50,267 bases of DNA from Planctomycetaceae bacterium. GTDB lineage: Bacteria > Planctomycetota > Planctomycetia > Pirellulales > Thermoguttaceae. Of this stretch, positions 41,841 to 50,267 are shown one piece after another; positions within the stretch are counted from its first letter, which is position 1; the number at the start of each line of letters is the position of its first letter. Under the pieces are notes generated by a model that saw only the letters and a list, made by a program, of their open reading frames with translations, made no database searches and had not been told where the DNA came from. The stretch covers positions 1-50,267 of the forward strand of contig JAISZO010000203.1 of the NCBI GenBank assembly GCA_031269105.1. Direction: 5' to 3'. Position numbers and translations under genes: made by a program.

Positions 41841-42839
41841 CTATTGAATAAACTGTTCGTCTCCGCCGTTGGCGTGAACCGTAATTTCGCCGACGTCTTC
41901 GAGTTTTCGCACAACATCGACAATTTCCTGCTGCACGCGTTCCACGTCCGACGCGCGCATCGGACCAAGAAAATCCATTTCTTCCTGCAACATCTTTGCC
42001 GCGCGTTTCGACATGTTGCGGAAAATTTTCTCTTTGAGTTCCTCGCTCGCTCCTTTGAGCGCGGACGCCCATTGCGACGTTTCGACGTTTTTGAGAATCG
42101 CTTGAATATCAGGATCGGCAAGTTTGAGAATATCTTCAAATACGAACATCAGCCGCCGAATTTCATCCACCAATTCGGGATCGTCCTGACCGAGATTTTC
42201 CATGATGTTACGTCCGGTCTGACGGTCAATGACGTTCAAAATTTCCGCGACGCTTTCTACTCCGCCCGCATTTTCTAACTTTTGACTCATCACGCTGGAC
42301 ATCCGGTTTTCGAGACCTTTTTCTACTTCTTTGATGATTTCCGGGCTGGTTTGCTGCATCGTGGCGATGCGGCGGATGACCTCAAGCTGGCGTTCCGGTT
42401 TGAGCGCGTTGATAACGTCCGCTCCCTGTCCGGGCGTAAGATGCGACACAATCAAGGCAATCGTTTGCGGATGTTCGTCAATAATGAATGTCAACAGGTT
42501 TTCGCTGTCCACTTTTTGTAAAAATCCGAAAGGAATTGCTTCGAGCGAATTTTTGACCTGCTCAAGAACGATTTGCGCGTTTTGTCCGAGCGCGTCTTCG
42601 ACAAGCGATTGCGCAACCTGAAAACCGCCCGCTCCGCCAATCAATTTCGTCGGATTCGCTTTGGAAAATTCGCGGATCACGTTTTCCTGTTCTTCGGGCG
42701 TGATGATTCCCAACTTGGCAATTTCAACCATGACCGCCTCGACCTGTTGCGGTTCAAGCCGATTCAAAAGTTCCGACGCATGTTCTTTTGGAATACTAAT
42801 CAAAAAAACGGCGGCTTTACGAAGACTGTTTTGTGCCAT
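41841..42839 (-). CDS. fliG: flagellar motor switch protein FliG
   Basis: MAQNSLRKAAVFLISIPKEHASELLNRLEPQQVEAVMVEIAKL..., DHPQTIALIVSHLTPGQGADVINALKPERQLEVIRRIA, FVFEDILKLADPDIQAILKNV, GPMRASDVERVQQEIVDVVRKLEDVGEI. Confidence 0.96.
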   Translation of the reverse strand: MAQNSLRKAAVFLISIPKEHASELLNRLEPQQVEAVMVEIAKLGIITPEEQENVIREFSKANPTKLIGGAGGFQVAQSLVEDALGQNAQIVLEQVKNSLEAIPFGFLQKVDSENLLTFIIDEHPQTIALIVSHLTPGQGADVINALKPERQLEVIRRIATMQQTSPEIIKEVEKGLENRMSSVMSQKLENAGGVESVAEILNVIDRQTGRNIMENLGQDDPELVDEIRRLMFVFEDILKLADPDIQAILKNVETSQWASALKGASEELKEKIFRNMSKRAAKMLQEEMDFLGPMRASDVERVQQEIVDVVRKLEDVGEITVHANGGDEQFIQ

Positions 42840-42922
42840 GACATTACGTCAATAAATAATGGGATTTTTCGTTCACGAAAATACTTAAACTCGCGCATTT
42901 TCCCGAAATATGAAATCAGAAA

Positions 42923-43474
42923 TCAGGAAGAATACGCAATTTCAGCAAACATTCCGGTTTCTTCTTCGAGCGTCAACACAAATTGTTCATCGGAAAACGG
43001 AGCGGTCATCGTGTTGTTTTTTTGCAATACTTGAATGAATTTATCCAGAATAATCGTTGCAATCGTTTCGGTTGATGCAGATTTTGCGGGAAGAAATTTA
43101 ACGTCTTTTGCCGGAAATTCCCATTTTCTATTAAGAACTTTGATATGCAACTGTCCGGCTTCGTTTTGCAATTTCATGTCGGGATCGTATTCCGCGATAA
43201 GAATTTTGTGTTCAAATTGTTCGAGAATCGCGCGAAGCAGATGTTCCGCCAACACAAAGTCGATAACGCAGCCGAAATCATCTGGTTTTCCAGAGATTTT
43301 CAGCTTTGCGCGAAAAGTATGACCATGCAACGGCTCAACCACAGCGATTCCATGTTTTTGAACGGAAATTTCTCCATCCGCGTTTTTAACAATCTGTGTC
43401 GGAATGAATTTGACCCAATGGGACGCGGAAAAACGTAAACTGTCGCGGTCAATGATGACGGAAAATTTAGGCAT
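42923..43474 (-). CDS. 6-pyruvoyl-tetrahydropterin synthase/QueD family protein
   Basis: FSASHWV, LHGHTFRAKL, FGCVIDF zinc-binding/active-site motifs; start chosen at MPKFSV. Confidence 0.8.
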   Translation of the reverse strand: MPKFSVIIDRDSLRFSASHWVKFIPTQIVKNADGEISVQKHGIAVVEPLHGHTFRAKLKISGKPDDFGCVIDFVLAEHLLRAILEQFEHKILIAEYDPDMKLQNEAGQLHIKVLNRKWEFPAKDVKFLPAKSASTETIATIILDKFIQVLQKNNTMTAPFSDEQFVLTLEEETGMFAEIAYSS

Positions 43475-43863
43475 AATAAAATCCTGAAAGAGTATTTGTG
43501 CGTTTAGTATTGATTTCAATCGTTTCTTAAACAAAAACGCCTACGATTCCAAAGTCGTTAAATTGTTAATCCCCAATAGTTACACATTCGCATAATCCAT
43601 AATCATTGTCAATGCAAAAAACAAGAACTACAAATAGAGAATATTTACTTTTTAAAAATTATCAATAACCGTGTCGGCGAGCGGCTCTGTACTTGCGAAT
43701 AGTATTTGTTATAATCTTTTCGTCGATTTTATTGTTGTTTTTCTTAAAAAAGCGGTTGTTGATTTGCTATAACCTTTTTACTAGAAATAACTTGGGTTCG
43801 ACAATATCACTTTTTTATTTTCCGTTTTGAAAACGACTGATAATACATAACAAGAAAACATTT

Positions 43864-44262
43864 ATGTCAACAGAACCGTTTGGACGCCTAGATCATCATT
43901 TTGAAATTCGGGAAAAATTGCTTCCGTATTGCCGTTTGAAAGCGGGAGAAATAGGGAGCGATTCCCAACGCGGACACAAAATCGGCGTCCAGAACGCTGT
44001 TGCGCTGGACAATGTGCAAAAAATATTCGGACATGAAAAAGCGGTTTTGGGAATTCAAGACCCGCCGTATAATGTTGCAGTCGGTGCGGAAAATACAAAT
44101 AATCTTTTCAAATGGAATTTGAAAGATTATGATGAATCTATCAATCGCAATTTGTTTCTTTACGTTTTTGAAATAACGGCGCCGAGAGGTTTCGGCGACA
44201 CTTGGGCGTTTGGTCATTTGCATGAATTAGAACCTGATTTCAAACGTCCCAACAAAAAGGTT
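43864..44262 (+). pseudogene. truncated type II DNA methyltransferase (N6A/N4C class)
   Basis: AVALDNVQKIFGHEKAVLGIQDPPYNVAVG carries the DPPY motif; the reading then jumps to unrelated sequence with no other MTase motifs, consistent with an internal deletion. Confidence 0.6.
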
Positions 44263-44263
44263 G

Positions 44264-44691
44264 ATGAAACCCTACAAAGGCGAATACGATTTATACTTAG
44301 ATTGGTTTGATAACTGCAAAAAACAACATTACGTCAAAATCGAAGTCAAAGCGTCGCGGGCAAATGATCGGAAAAAAACGACGCTCCGCTTTATATCAAA
44401 GCGTTATCTTCAGAGAGTAAATCTTCGTTTTTAATGAATTTTCAACAACTTAAACCCAAATGTTGCGACGTATTCCTTTGGATTGCCGTTTATCGCGACG
44501 CTATCAAATATTGGGTCATTAATTCCAATGCAATCCAAACGCATAACGATTTTACGCCGCAACATCGAAATGAAACGACCGCCGGACGTGAAAGAGATTA
44601 TCGTAAAGAAGATATTTACGAAGGACAAATTATGGTTACGGAAAAAACATCAAAACGTTTGACAAATATCTTGCTGCCGGAAACAGCTTAA
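44264..44691 (+). pseudogene. frameshifted restriction-endonuclease-like gene
   Basis: MKPYKGEYDLYLDWFDNCKKQHYVKIEVKASRAND in one frame continues as NDAPLYIKALSSESKSSFLMNFQQLKPKCCDVFLWIAVYRDAIKYWVINSN... in another; the switch coincides with an A7 run at 44372-44378. Confidence 0.6.
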
Positions 44692-44903
44692 AAAAAGCGG
44701 TTATTCAACAGTACAAATTAATGAAATGACGCAATGAATGCGTAAGTCATTAAAAAGCCGAATACTAAATCATAGAACTGCTAAAAATTCAAACTTTATT
44801 ATTACAATATCAATACGGAACGAAACTCTTTATAAGTTGAGTAATAAAAAAGATAGATTTTCTCTTTAGAAAAATTAAAATCAACAAAAACAATTTACCA
44901 ACA

Positions 44904-46346
44904 ATGCCGTCGAACGATTTGCAATCAAATTCTCAAAAATCTATATCACAAAAACCCGGGCGCACTCCGATGCCGGAGCAGCCGCCGAAAATCCGCGCCC
45001 GAAATTTTCTGGAGGTTCCGCTTGGTTACACGCCGGAAATGGCGAGGCAGGAAGCGGCGCGGTGTATCGGCTGCAAAAAACCGTTGTGCGTAACCGGATG
45101 TCCGGTGAATGTCAACATTCCCGCGTTTTTGAAGTTGATTGCCGACGGAGAATTTGCCGCCGCCGCGAGAAAAATCAAAGAAACAAACGCTTTGCCCGCC
45201 GTTTGCGGTCGCGTTTGTCCGCAGGAATCGCAATGCGAATCGAAGTGCATTCTCGGCAAAAAATTTGAACCGGTCGCTATCGGACGTTGCGAGCGGTTTG
45301 CCGCCGATTTTGAACGCGCGAATCCTCTTGTTGAAAAATCGCAAATTCTCTCAAAAAACGGAAAAAAAATCGCCGTCATCGGCGCGGGACCGTCCGGCAT
45401 TACCGTAGCGGGCGACTTAATTTTGCTCGGTTACGAAGTAACGATTTTTGAAGCGTTTCATAAACCGGGCGGCGTTCTTATGTACGGGATTCCTGAATTT
45501 CGGTTGCCGAAAGAAATTGTCGAAAAAGAAATTGACGGTATTCGGCGTCTCGGCGTGAAAATCGAATTGAATCAAGTTGTCGGAAAAACCGTAACGATTG
45601 ACGAACTTCTCGAAAAAGACGGTTTTGACGCGGCGTTTATTGGAGTTGGAGCCGGTTTGCCGATGTTTTTAGGGATTCCGGGCGAAGATTTCAACGGCGT
45701 TTATTCGGCAAACGAATATCTGACTCGCAGCAATCTGATGAAAGCGTATCAATTTCCCGACTACGATACGCCGGTCGTTCGCGGAAAAAATGTTTGCGTG
45801 GTCGGCGGCGGAAATGTCGCGATGGACGCCGCGCGAACCGCGTTGCGGTTAGGCGCGGAATCGGTGAAAATCGTTTACCGCCGTTCCCGAAACGAGTTGC
45901 CGGCGCGGGCGGAGGAGATTCATCATGCGGAAGAAGAAGGCGTGGAATTTCAGCTTCTCGCAAATCCGAAGGCGTATCTTGCCGACGAACAATCGCGAGT
46001 TCGCGCGATGCGGTGTATTCGCATGACGCTCGGCGAGCCGGACGCGTCTGGTCGGCGGCGTCCGGTCGAAGTTCCCGATTCTGATTTTGAAATAGAAACC
46101 GATTGCGTCATTGTCGCCGCCGGAGCGTTAGCGAATCCGTTATTGACGAAAAATACGCCGCAACTTGAATTAAACAAATGGGGATATATTGTCGCCGACG
46201 AAACGACGGGGCAAACGAGCAAACCGCGATGCTGGGCGGGCGGCGACATTGTCACCGGCAGCGCGACCGTCATTTTAGCAATGGGCGCGGGACGCGCAGC
46301 GGCAGAAAATATTCATAAATTTCTTTCGGGAAAAGCGGAAAATTAA
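44904..46346 (+). CDS. gltD: NADPH-dependent glutamate synthase small subunit
   Basis: CIGCKKPLCVTGCPVNVNIPAFL, CGRVCPQESQCESKCILGKK, GAGPSGITVAGDLILLGYEVTIFEAFHKPGGVLMYGIPEFRLPK, VVGGGNVAMDAARTALRLGAESV, WAGGDIVTGSATVILAMGAGRAAAENIH. Confidence 0.95.
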   Translation: MPSNDLQSNSQKSISQKPGRTPMPEQPPKIRARNFLEVPLGYTPEMARQEAARCIGCKKPLCVTGCPVNVNIPAFLKLIADGEFAAAARKIKETNALPAVCGRVCPQESQCESKCILGKKFEPVAIGRCERFAADFERANPLVEKSQILSKNGKKIAVIGAGPSGITVAGDLILLGYEVTIFEAFHKPGGVLMYGIPEFRLPKEIVEKEIDGIRRLGVKIELNQVVGKTVTIDELLEKDGFDAAFIGVGAGLPMFLGIPGEDFNGVYSANEYLTRSNLMKAYQFPDYDTPVVRGKNVCVVGGGNVAMDAARTALRLGAESVKIVYRRSRNELPARAEEIHHAEEEGVEFQLLANPKAYLADEQSRVRAMRCIRMTLGEPDASGRRRPVEVPDSDFEIETDCVIVAAGALANPLLTKNTPQLELNKWGYIVADETTGQTSKPRCWAGGDIVTGSATVILAMGAGRAAAENIHKFLSGKAEN

Positions 46347-46539
46347 GAGTGACAAGCCGTCAGGTACCAGTGTTCAGATACCAGGTCAGGATTGCGGAAG
46401 TTAAAAGATAAAAACTAAAAGTGAAAAATGACGTTCCAAAGCGTCAGCGAGGGTGAAACGCCGCGTACTCGTTACCGTTTGTCGTCAGCGTTGATTTTCA
46501 ACATACGAGAGTCAAACGCCGAGCCCTTTTCCTTTGAAC

Positions 46540-46680
46540 AATCCCCAATGAAATCGGGGGTAGGAAAGTCCCGCAGGGATGAAACGATGCATAACCGTAG
46601 GTGAAGCGTAGCGCAACCTACGGACAAGACAGCGCTGAATAACCAAGTCCCGCAAGGGACGAGATCATCCATTAAGATTG
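46540..46680. repeat. palindromic intergenic repeats
   Basis: aagtcccgcagggatgaaacgatgcataaccgtaggtgaagcgtagcgcaacctacgg...aagtcccgcaagggacgagatcatccatt; self-complementary arms (ccgtaggt/acctacgg, gtcccgc/gcgggac-like). Confidence 0.65.
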
Positions 46681-46826
46681 CTGCCGTTTGTAAAATTACA
46701 CCATACGGATGTAATTTTAATGCGTTGACTCCATGTTATAGTCTAAATTTTTGCGGAGAAAATAGAGAGCGGTAATCAGGAAACAGATTTTTTCAGAATC
46801 CTGATTTTACCGCAACAGTACATAAG

Positions 46827-47183
46827 TTACTTAAACTGGCGATAGACTTTTTTGGCGGCTTTCTCTCCAACATAACCACCACCGAAAATACCGCCCCAAT
46901 AACCGATAAATCCTCCAATTGCACTTCCCGGTCCCGGGCAAATTATCGTTCCTCCTACCGCGCCAAGATAAGCGCCGCCTGCTCCGCCTGCGTAACTCCC
47001 CACTCCATCGCCTACCATACCAACTGCATTTTCTGCTGTGGGTTCAAGCGCCAGATTAGCTGCATCCGGTCCGTGAGTAACCAACGATTTTACAACTTTA
47101 TCCAAAACTCCGGCATGGGTATTGGGGGAAACATAACCGCCGATACAAACGATCAACACAAACATTATAAACACATTTTTCAT
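46827..47183 (-). CDS. secreted glycine-zipper protein, about 118 aa
   Basis: Start at 47183 with RBS aaaggaag; signal peptide MKNVFIMFVLIVCIGGYVSPNTHA; GDGVGSYAGGAGGAYLGAVGGTIICPGPGSAIGGFIGYWGGIFGGGYVGEKAAKKV. Confidence 0.75.
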   Translation of the reverse strand: MKNVFIMFVLIVCIGGYVSPNTHAGVLDKVVKSLVTHGPDAANLALEPTAENAVGMVGDGVGSYAGGAGGAYLGAVGGTIICPGPGSAIGGFIGYWGGIFGGGYVGEKAAKKVYRQFK

Positions 47184-47281
47184 ACTAAACTTCCTTTCAA
47201 AAATATATTTGGAAACTGAAATTGAATCTGAAACAAACAAACGATGATTGTTACTCATAATGACCTCGTGAAATTTAAGAG

Positions 47282-47725
47282 TTAAAGAACTTTCGACAAA
47301 ATTTTTACGTATTTTCTAATTGTCTGCCAGTAAGTTGATTTGGGAAATTTATTTATCTCTTTTGGGGCTTCCAATTTATGAGACCGGTTACTGCTCGGTA
47401 ATTCCGGACGATAATGGGAAGGATTATTGTGTTCCGCTTTAAACTCGTTTTCTGTCAACGCCCGATCCATTGCACTCGGAACATGCTTGGAATATTCGTA
47501 ACCCGGTTTATGACCGGCGTCCCAAGGTTTAGAAGGCGACATAAATTTTCCAGTAAGCGGATCGCGAACTTGCCCCGTGCTGGATTCACGGGCATTTTCC
47601 CAAACTTGTCGGCGAGTTTCCTGCGAAAGCGGATACCGTTTATACGGACGATCCGTTGTTTGAGCAAATGTCATACCACAACATAAAGCGGTAATTAAAA
47701 TGATTGAAAAACTAATTTTTTTCAT
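47282..47725 (-). CDS. secreted GH-E family (HNH/ENDO VII superfamily) nuclease
   Basis: Signal peptide MKKISFSIILITALCCGMTFAQ; RRQVWENARESSTGQVRDPLTGKFMSPSKPWDAGHKPGYEYSKHVPSAMDRALTENEFKAEHNNPSHYRPELPSSNRSHKLE matches the GH-E pattern GHxxGxE with the NxPSHYRPELPSSNRSH block. Confidence 0.8.
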   Translation of the reverse strand: MKKISFSIILITALCCGMTFAQTTDRPYKRYPLSQETRRQVWENARESSTGQVRDPLTGKFMSPSKPWDAGHKPGYEYSKHVPSAMDRALTENEFKAEHNNPSHYRPELPSSNRSHKLEAPKEINKFPKSTYWQTIRKYVKILSKVL

Positions 47726-47970
47726 AATATTTTCCTAAGTTAAATCTTATTGAACAGGAAATAAAACAAACACAAAACAGTAAGCGAATTTTTCGTCGTC
47801 AATTTTTTCTTTTTGTTGAATGTTCAAAAGGTCTCAATCTTTGATAGATATAACAAAAATAAACGCGGAATCTGACAAAAATTTTCTACGAACGGCTACA
47901 AATATTTTTTGTTGCAACAACAAGATTAAACCGGAAAAACGAAAAATCTGACAGAAAAATTTTTCCCGTT

Positions 47971-49344
47971 TCAATAAGGGCAACGATCAACCAGTATTTC
48001 CGGCTTGGAAATTAAATGATCGTAAATCTTTCGTAACCGTGTTCCTTCCGGCGGAGCAATTGACGGCGGGATTTGTTGCAATCCGTTGTTGTGCGTAACA
48101 AAAAATTTCTTCCCAATCATCGAAAAGAAATATCAAATCCTTCCACGCCAATTCTAATCGGTCAACATTTTGTTCATACCTCGCTAAAAAACATTTTCGT
48201 AACGCTCTTGTGTTTGCTAATGTCAACGCTCCGAAATAATCGTTTCTCTCTGCGTATCCGTTTTTAATTGCGTTTTGTAAATGTTCCAGCCGCTCGTCAA
48301 CTTCCTTGTGAGTTTCGTGATCATCATTCCAAATTCCTAAATCAATTTCGAGAATCGACGTCGCCGCAAAACGTTCATAACGCCAATAATGCCCCAAATA
48401 ATCATTCGGAATTTTATTCCAGGAAACCTGCCCGATTTGTTTACGATATTGATCCGATTTTGTCGTCTTGCCCTGATGTAAAGCATTACGCGAAAGAATA
48501 TCACACGCAACAGATTTTACTAACAGCGAGTTGCTTTGGATAAATGTTTCAATAATATTTTCGTTGCGCAATTTTCCTAATCTATTTGCGAAAAACAATA
48601 ATCGGGCAATATGCCGGTCTTTGCGAATTGCGCCGGTCCGTTCAGAATCAATTAACTGAAATACCGCAATGATCGGGTCGTGATCAACCTGAATGATTTC
48701 TAAACCGCAATCTTGCGAATACCCGTTTGTCCTTCCACAAGAATAATTTTTTTATAACCAAAACGTTTGGCGGTATCAATTTTCAATGAAAGCGTATTGG
48801 AATCGACCGACAATAATTTTCCTTTGGTCAAACAAAAACAACCCGTAGAAACAACCGTATCCGGCAAACAAATTCCGGTCAAACGCTGCAAAGCGGCAAT
48901 CATTGCGGGCAACGACAACGACGAACCGCCGCCAGTTTGATCAAGATAAATATCGACAAGCGGTTCACCGAGATTATGTTGAAACGGTTTGAATAAATCG
49001 AATATAAGTTTTGCAGCATTGTAAGCGTGTGATTCAAATTCATTATATTCACTTGACGCCGTGTTGCCGTAAGTTATTTTTTCGTCAATAATCAAAAAAC
49101 CAAGTCGCCCGTTACTGTTATTGACAGTCAACACCGGAACATAATGTTGCGGCGGTCCGCACAATACATGTTGAGCGGTTCTCGTAATCCATGTGTTGGC
49201 TTTTTGTAACCATTCAACATTGGGATTATCTTTCACTTTTTGCGCAGTCTCCTTGTCGGACGACAGCGAACCAAACCATTGCCAGTCAGGATTTGATGGA
49301 GCAAGAAACACAATAATTATAGTTGCAAAAATGGTAAAAAGCAT
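47971..49344 (-). pseudogene. membrane-anchored Lon-like (S16-type) serine protease with two apparent frameshifts, or a split gene
   Basis: N-terminal TM (MLFTIFATIIIVFLA); DQTGGGSSLSLPAMIAALQRLTGICLPDTVVSTGCFCLTKGKLLSVDSNTLSLKIDTAKRFGYKKIILVEG resembles the Lon proteolytic domain with Ser and Lys. Coding changes frame near 48720 (GQTGYSQDCGLEIIQVDHDPIIAVFQLID) and near 48100 (EEIFFVTHNNGLQQIPPSIAPPEGTRLRKIYDHLISKPEILVDRCPY*). Confidence 0.6.
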
Positions 49345-49499
49345 TTGACACGGTAACCGTTACTCAATTGAATAAACAGCGGTTGTTCGAGAAATTCACG
49401 GCGGATATTATCGGCAAACATTTTCAGATGGACATTCCATTGATTGTCCGTATCGAGATTTTGAAACGCCGGCTTTTCGGCAGGATGCAATCTATCGGG

Positions 49500-50006
49500 G
49501 TTCCAATCCCCCCTAAAAGTCGGGGGGTTCTGAAACTGGTATACGTACGCTTCGGGAAAAAGGTTGGGTTCCAATCCCCCCTAAAAGTCGGGGGGTTCTG
49601 AAACATCATACTCCGTCGTTCGACAAAATTCACGAGTTCCAATCCCCCCTAAAAGTCGGGGGGTTCTGAAACAACGGCTTGCCAATGAAGGCAGGCGCGT
49701 ACGTTCCAATCCCCCCTAAAAGTCGGGGGGTTCTGAAACATCAAATTGCACACGACACCAGACCTTGCAGTTCCAATCCCCCCTAAAAGTCGGGGGGTTC
49801 TGAAACCTTGTCAAAACAAACGTTCTTATTGCTTCCGTTCCAATCCCCCCTAAAAGTCGGGGGGTTCTGAAACGAAAAGGAGTTTGCCAGAGTTTCGAAA
49901 GGTTCCAATCCCCCCTAAAAGTCGGGGGGTTCTGAAACAGTTTCTTTCGCGGATTGAAAAGTACGCGAGGTTCCAATCCCCCCTAAAAGTCGGGGGGTTC
50001 TGAAAC
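49500..50006 (-). CRISPR. CRISPR array: 8 identical 37-nt repeats, 7 spacers of 28-31 nt
   Basis: Plus-strand repeat GTTCCAATCCCCCCTAAAAGTCGGGGGGTTCTGAAAC at 49500, 49568, 49636, 49703, 49770, 49837, 49902 and 49970. Dyad CCCCCC/GGGGGG inside the repeat. Minus orientation is tentative (ends GGGATTGGAAC; AT-rich flank on the right; possible degenerate terminal repeat on the left at 49431-49467). Confidence 0.97.
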
Positions 50007-50082
50007 CTCGGGCTTGTAAACGCTGTGTATAAAATAAATTAAGTTCAAATTGTTCGGAAAAAAAACGAGAAATTTCACGCAT
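49920..50082 (-). other. short ORF that starts in the CRISPR flank and runs into the array
   Basis: RBS aaaggaagg, 5-nt spacer, ATG at 50082: MREISRFFSEQFELNLFYTQRLQARG, then repeat-derived residues to a stop in the second repeat. Confidence 0.35.
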
Positions 50083-50267
50083 TTTGACCTTCCTTTCTGC
50101 CGTTTTTTTTTTCGGCTTTTAGGCAAAATTTACCCCTCACATATTGATACATTTGTTACCTTTTCCATCATCGCACGGCATTAAATGCTTTGTCAAATGT
50201 CGCAACGAAACAGCCGATAATATGTTTCGTTAACGAAGTCTTCGATAAATTACAGGAGATCACCGCC

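Noticed and set aside
49316-49976. ORFs 49317-49574, 49424-49642 and 49716-49976 containing repeated FQNPPTFRGDWN / RLLGGIGT peptides
   Set aside because: These peptides are translations of the CRISPR repeat, not a repeat protein; only the non-repeat C-terminal part of 49317-49574 may be a gene fragment.
50101-50110. T10 run (A10 on the minus strand) as a second phase-variation tract
   Set aside because: It lies in a mini-ORF of uncertain reality upstream of the array; no clear gene whose frame depends on it.
50007-50267. cas gene or type assignment for the CRISPR locus
   Set aside because: No cas motif is visible in the 261 nt beyond the array or in the 50 kb to its left; repeat style alone does not fix the type.
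1-50267. tRNA/rRNA genes
   Set aside because: No T-arm GTTCGANNC with matching acceptor stem, and no rRNA-like conserved blocks, were noticed; absence is by eye only.

Overview
This window looks like a chromosome segment from an uncultivated Planctomycetes-like bacterium; that lineage call is an inference from gene content and style, not a search. Recognisable genes: SMP-30/gluconolactonase, class C beta-lactamase-family hydrolase, NAD-dependent epimerase, hpf, Nramp-type transporter, der, a FabF-like ketosynthase, DUF1016/YhcG nuclease, two tandem GNAT-like proteins, leuC, fliG, a QueD/PTPS-like protein and gltD. There are also very large exported or membrane proteins (1310 and about 2870 aa), a DUF11-type surface protein, and two autotransporters. 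Between them lie islands of dispersed palindromic repeats and several decayed accessory genes: IS remnants, a restriction-modification pair, and a Lon-like protease. The right end holds a CRISPR array of eight identical 37-nt repeats with no cas genes in view. Strongest observations: (1) a 12-C homopolymer sits just after an ideal RBS+ATG, and that ATG reads into the 1130-aa autotransporter only if the tract gains 1 C or loses 2 C, which is the architecture of a phase-variable contingency locus; (2) a standalone secreted GH-E nuclease followed by a secreted glycine-zipper protein; (3) a frameshifted membrane Lon-like protease beside a CRISPR array whose flank looks like the 5' end of a gene; (4) three paralogous modules laid out across two giant coupled genes. 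Everything here was read by eye; no database search was run.
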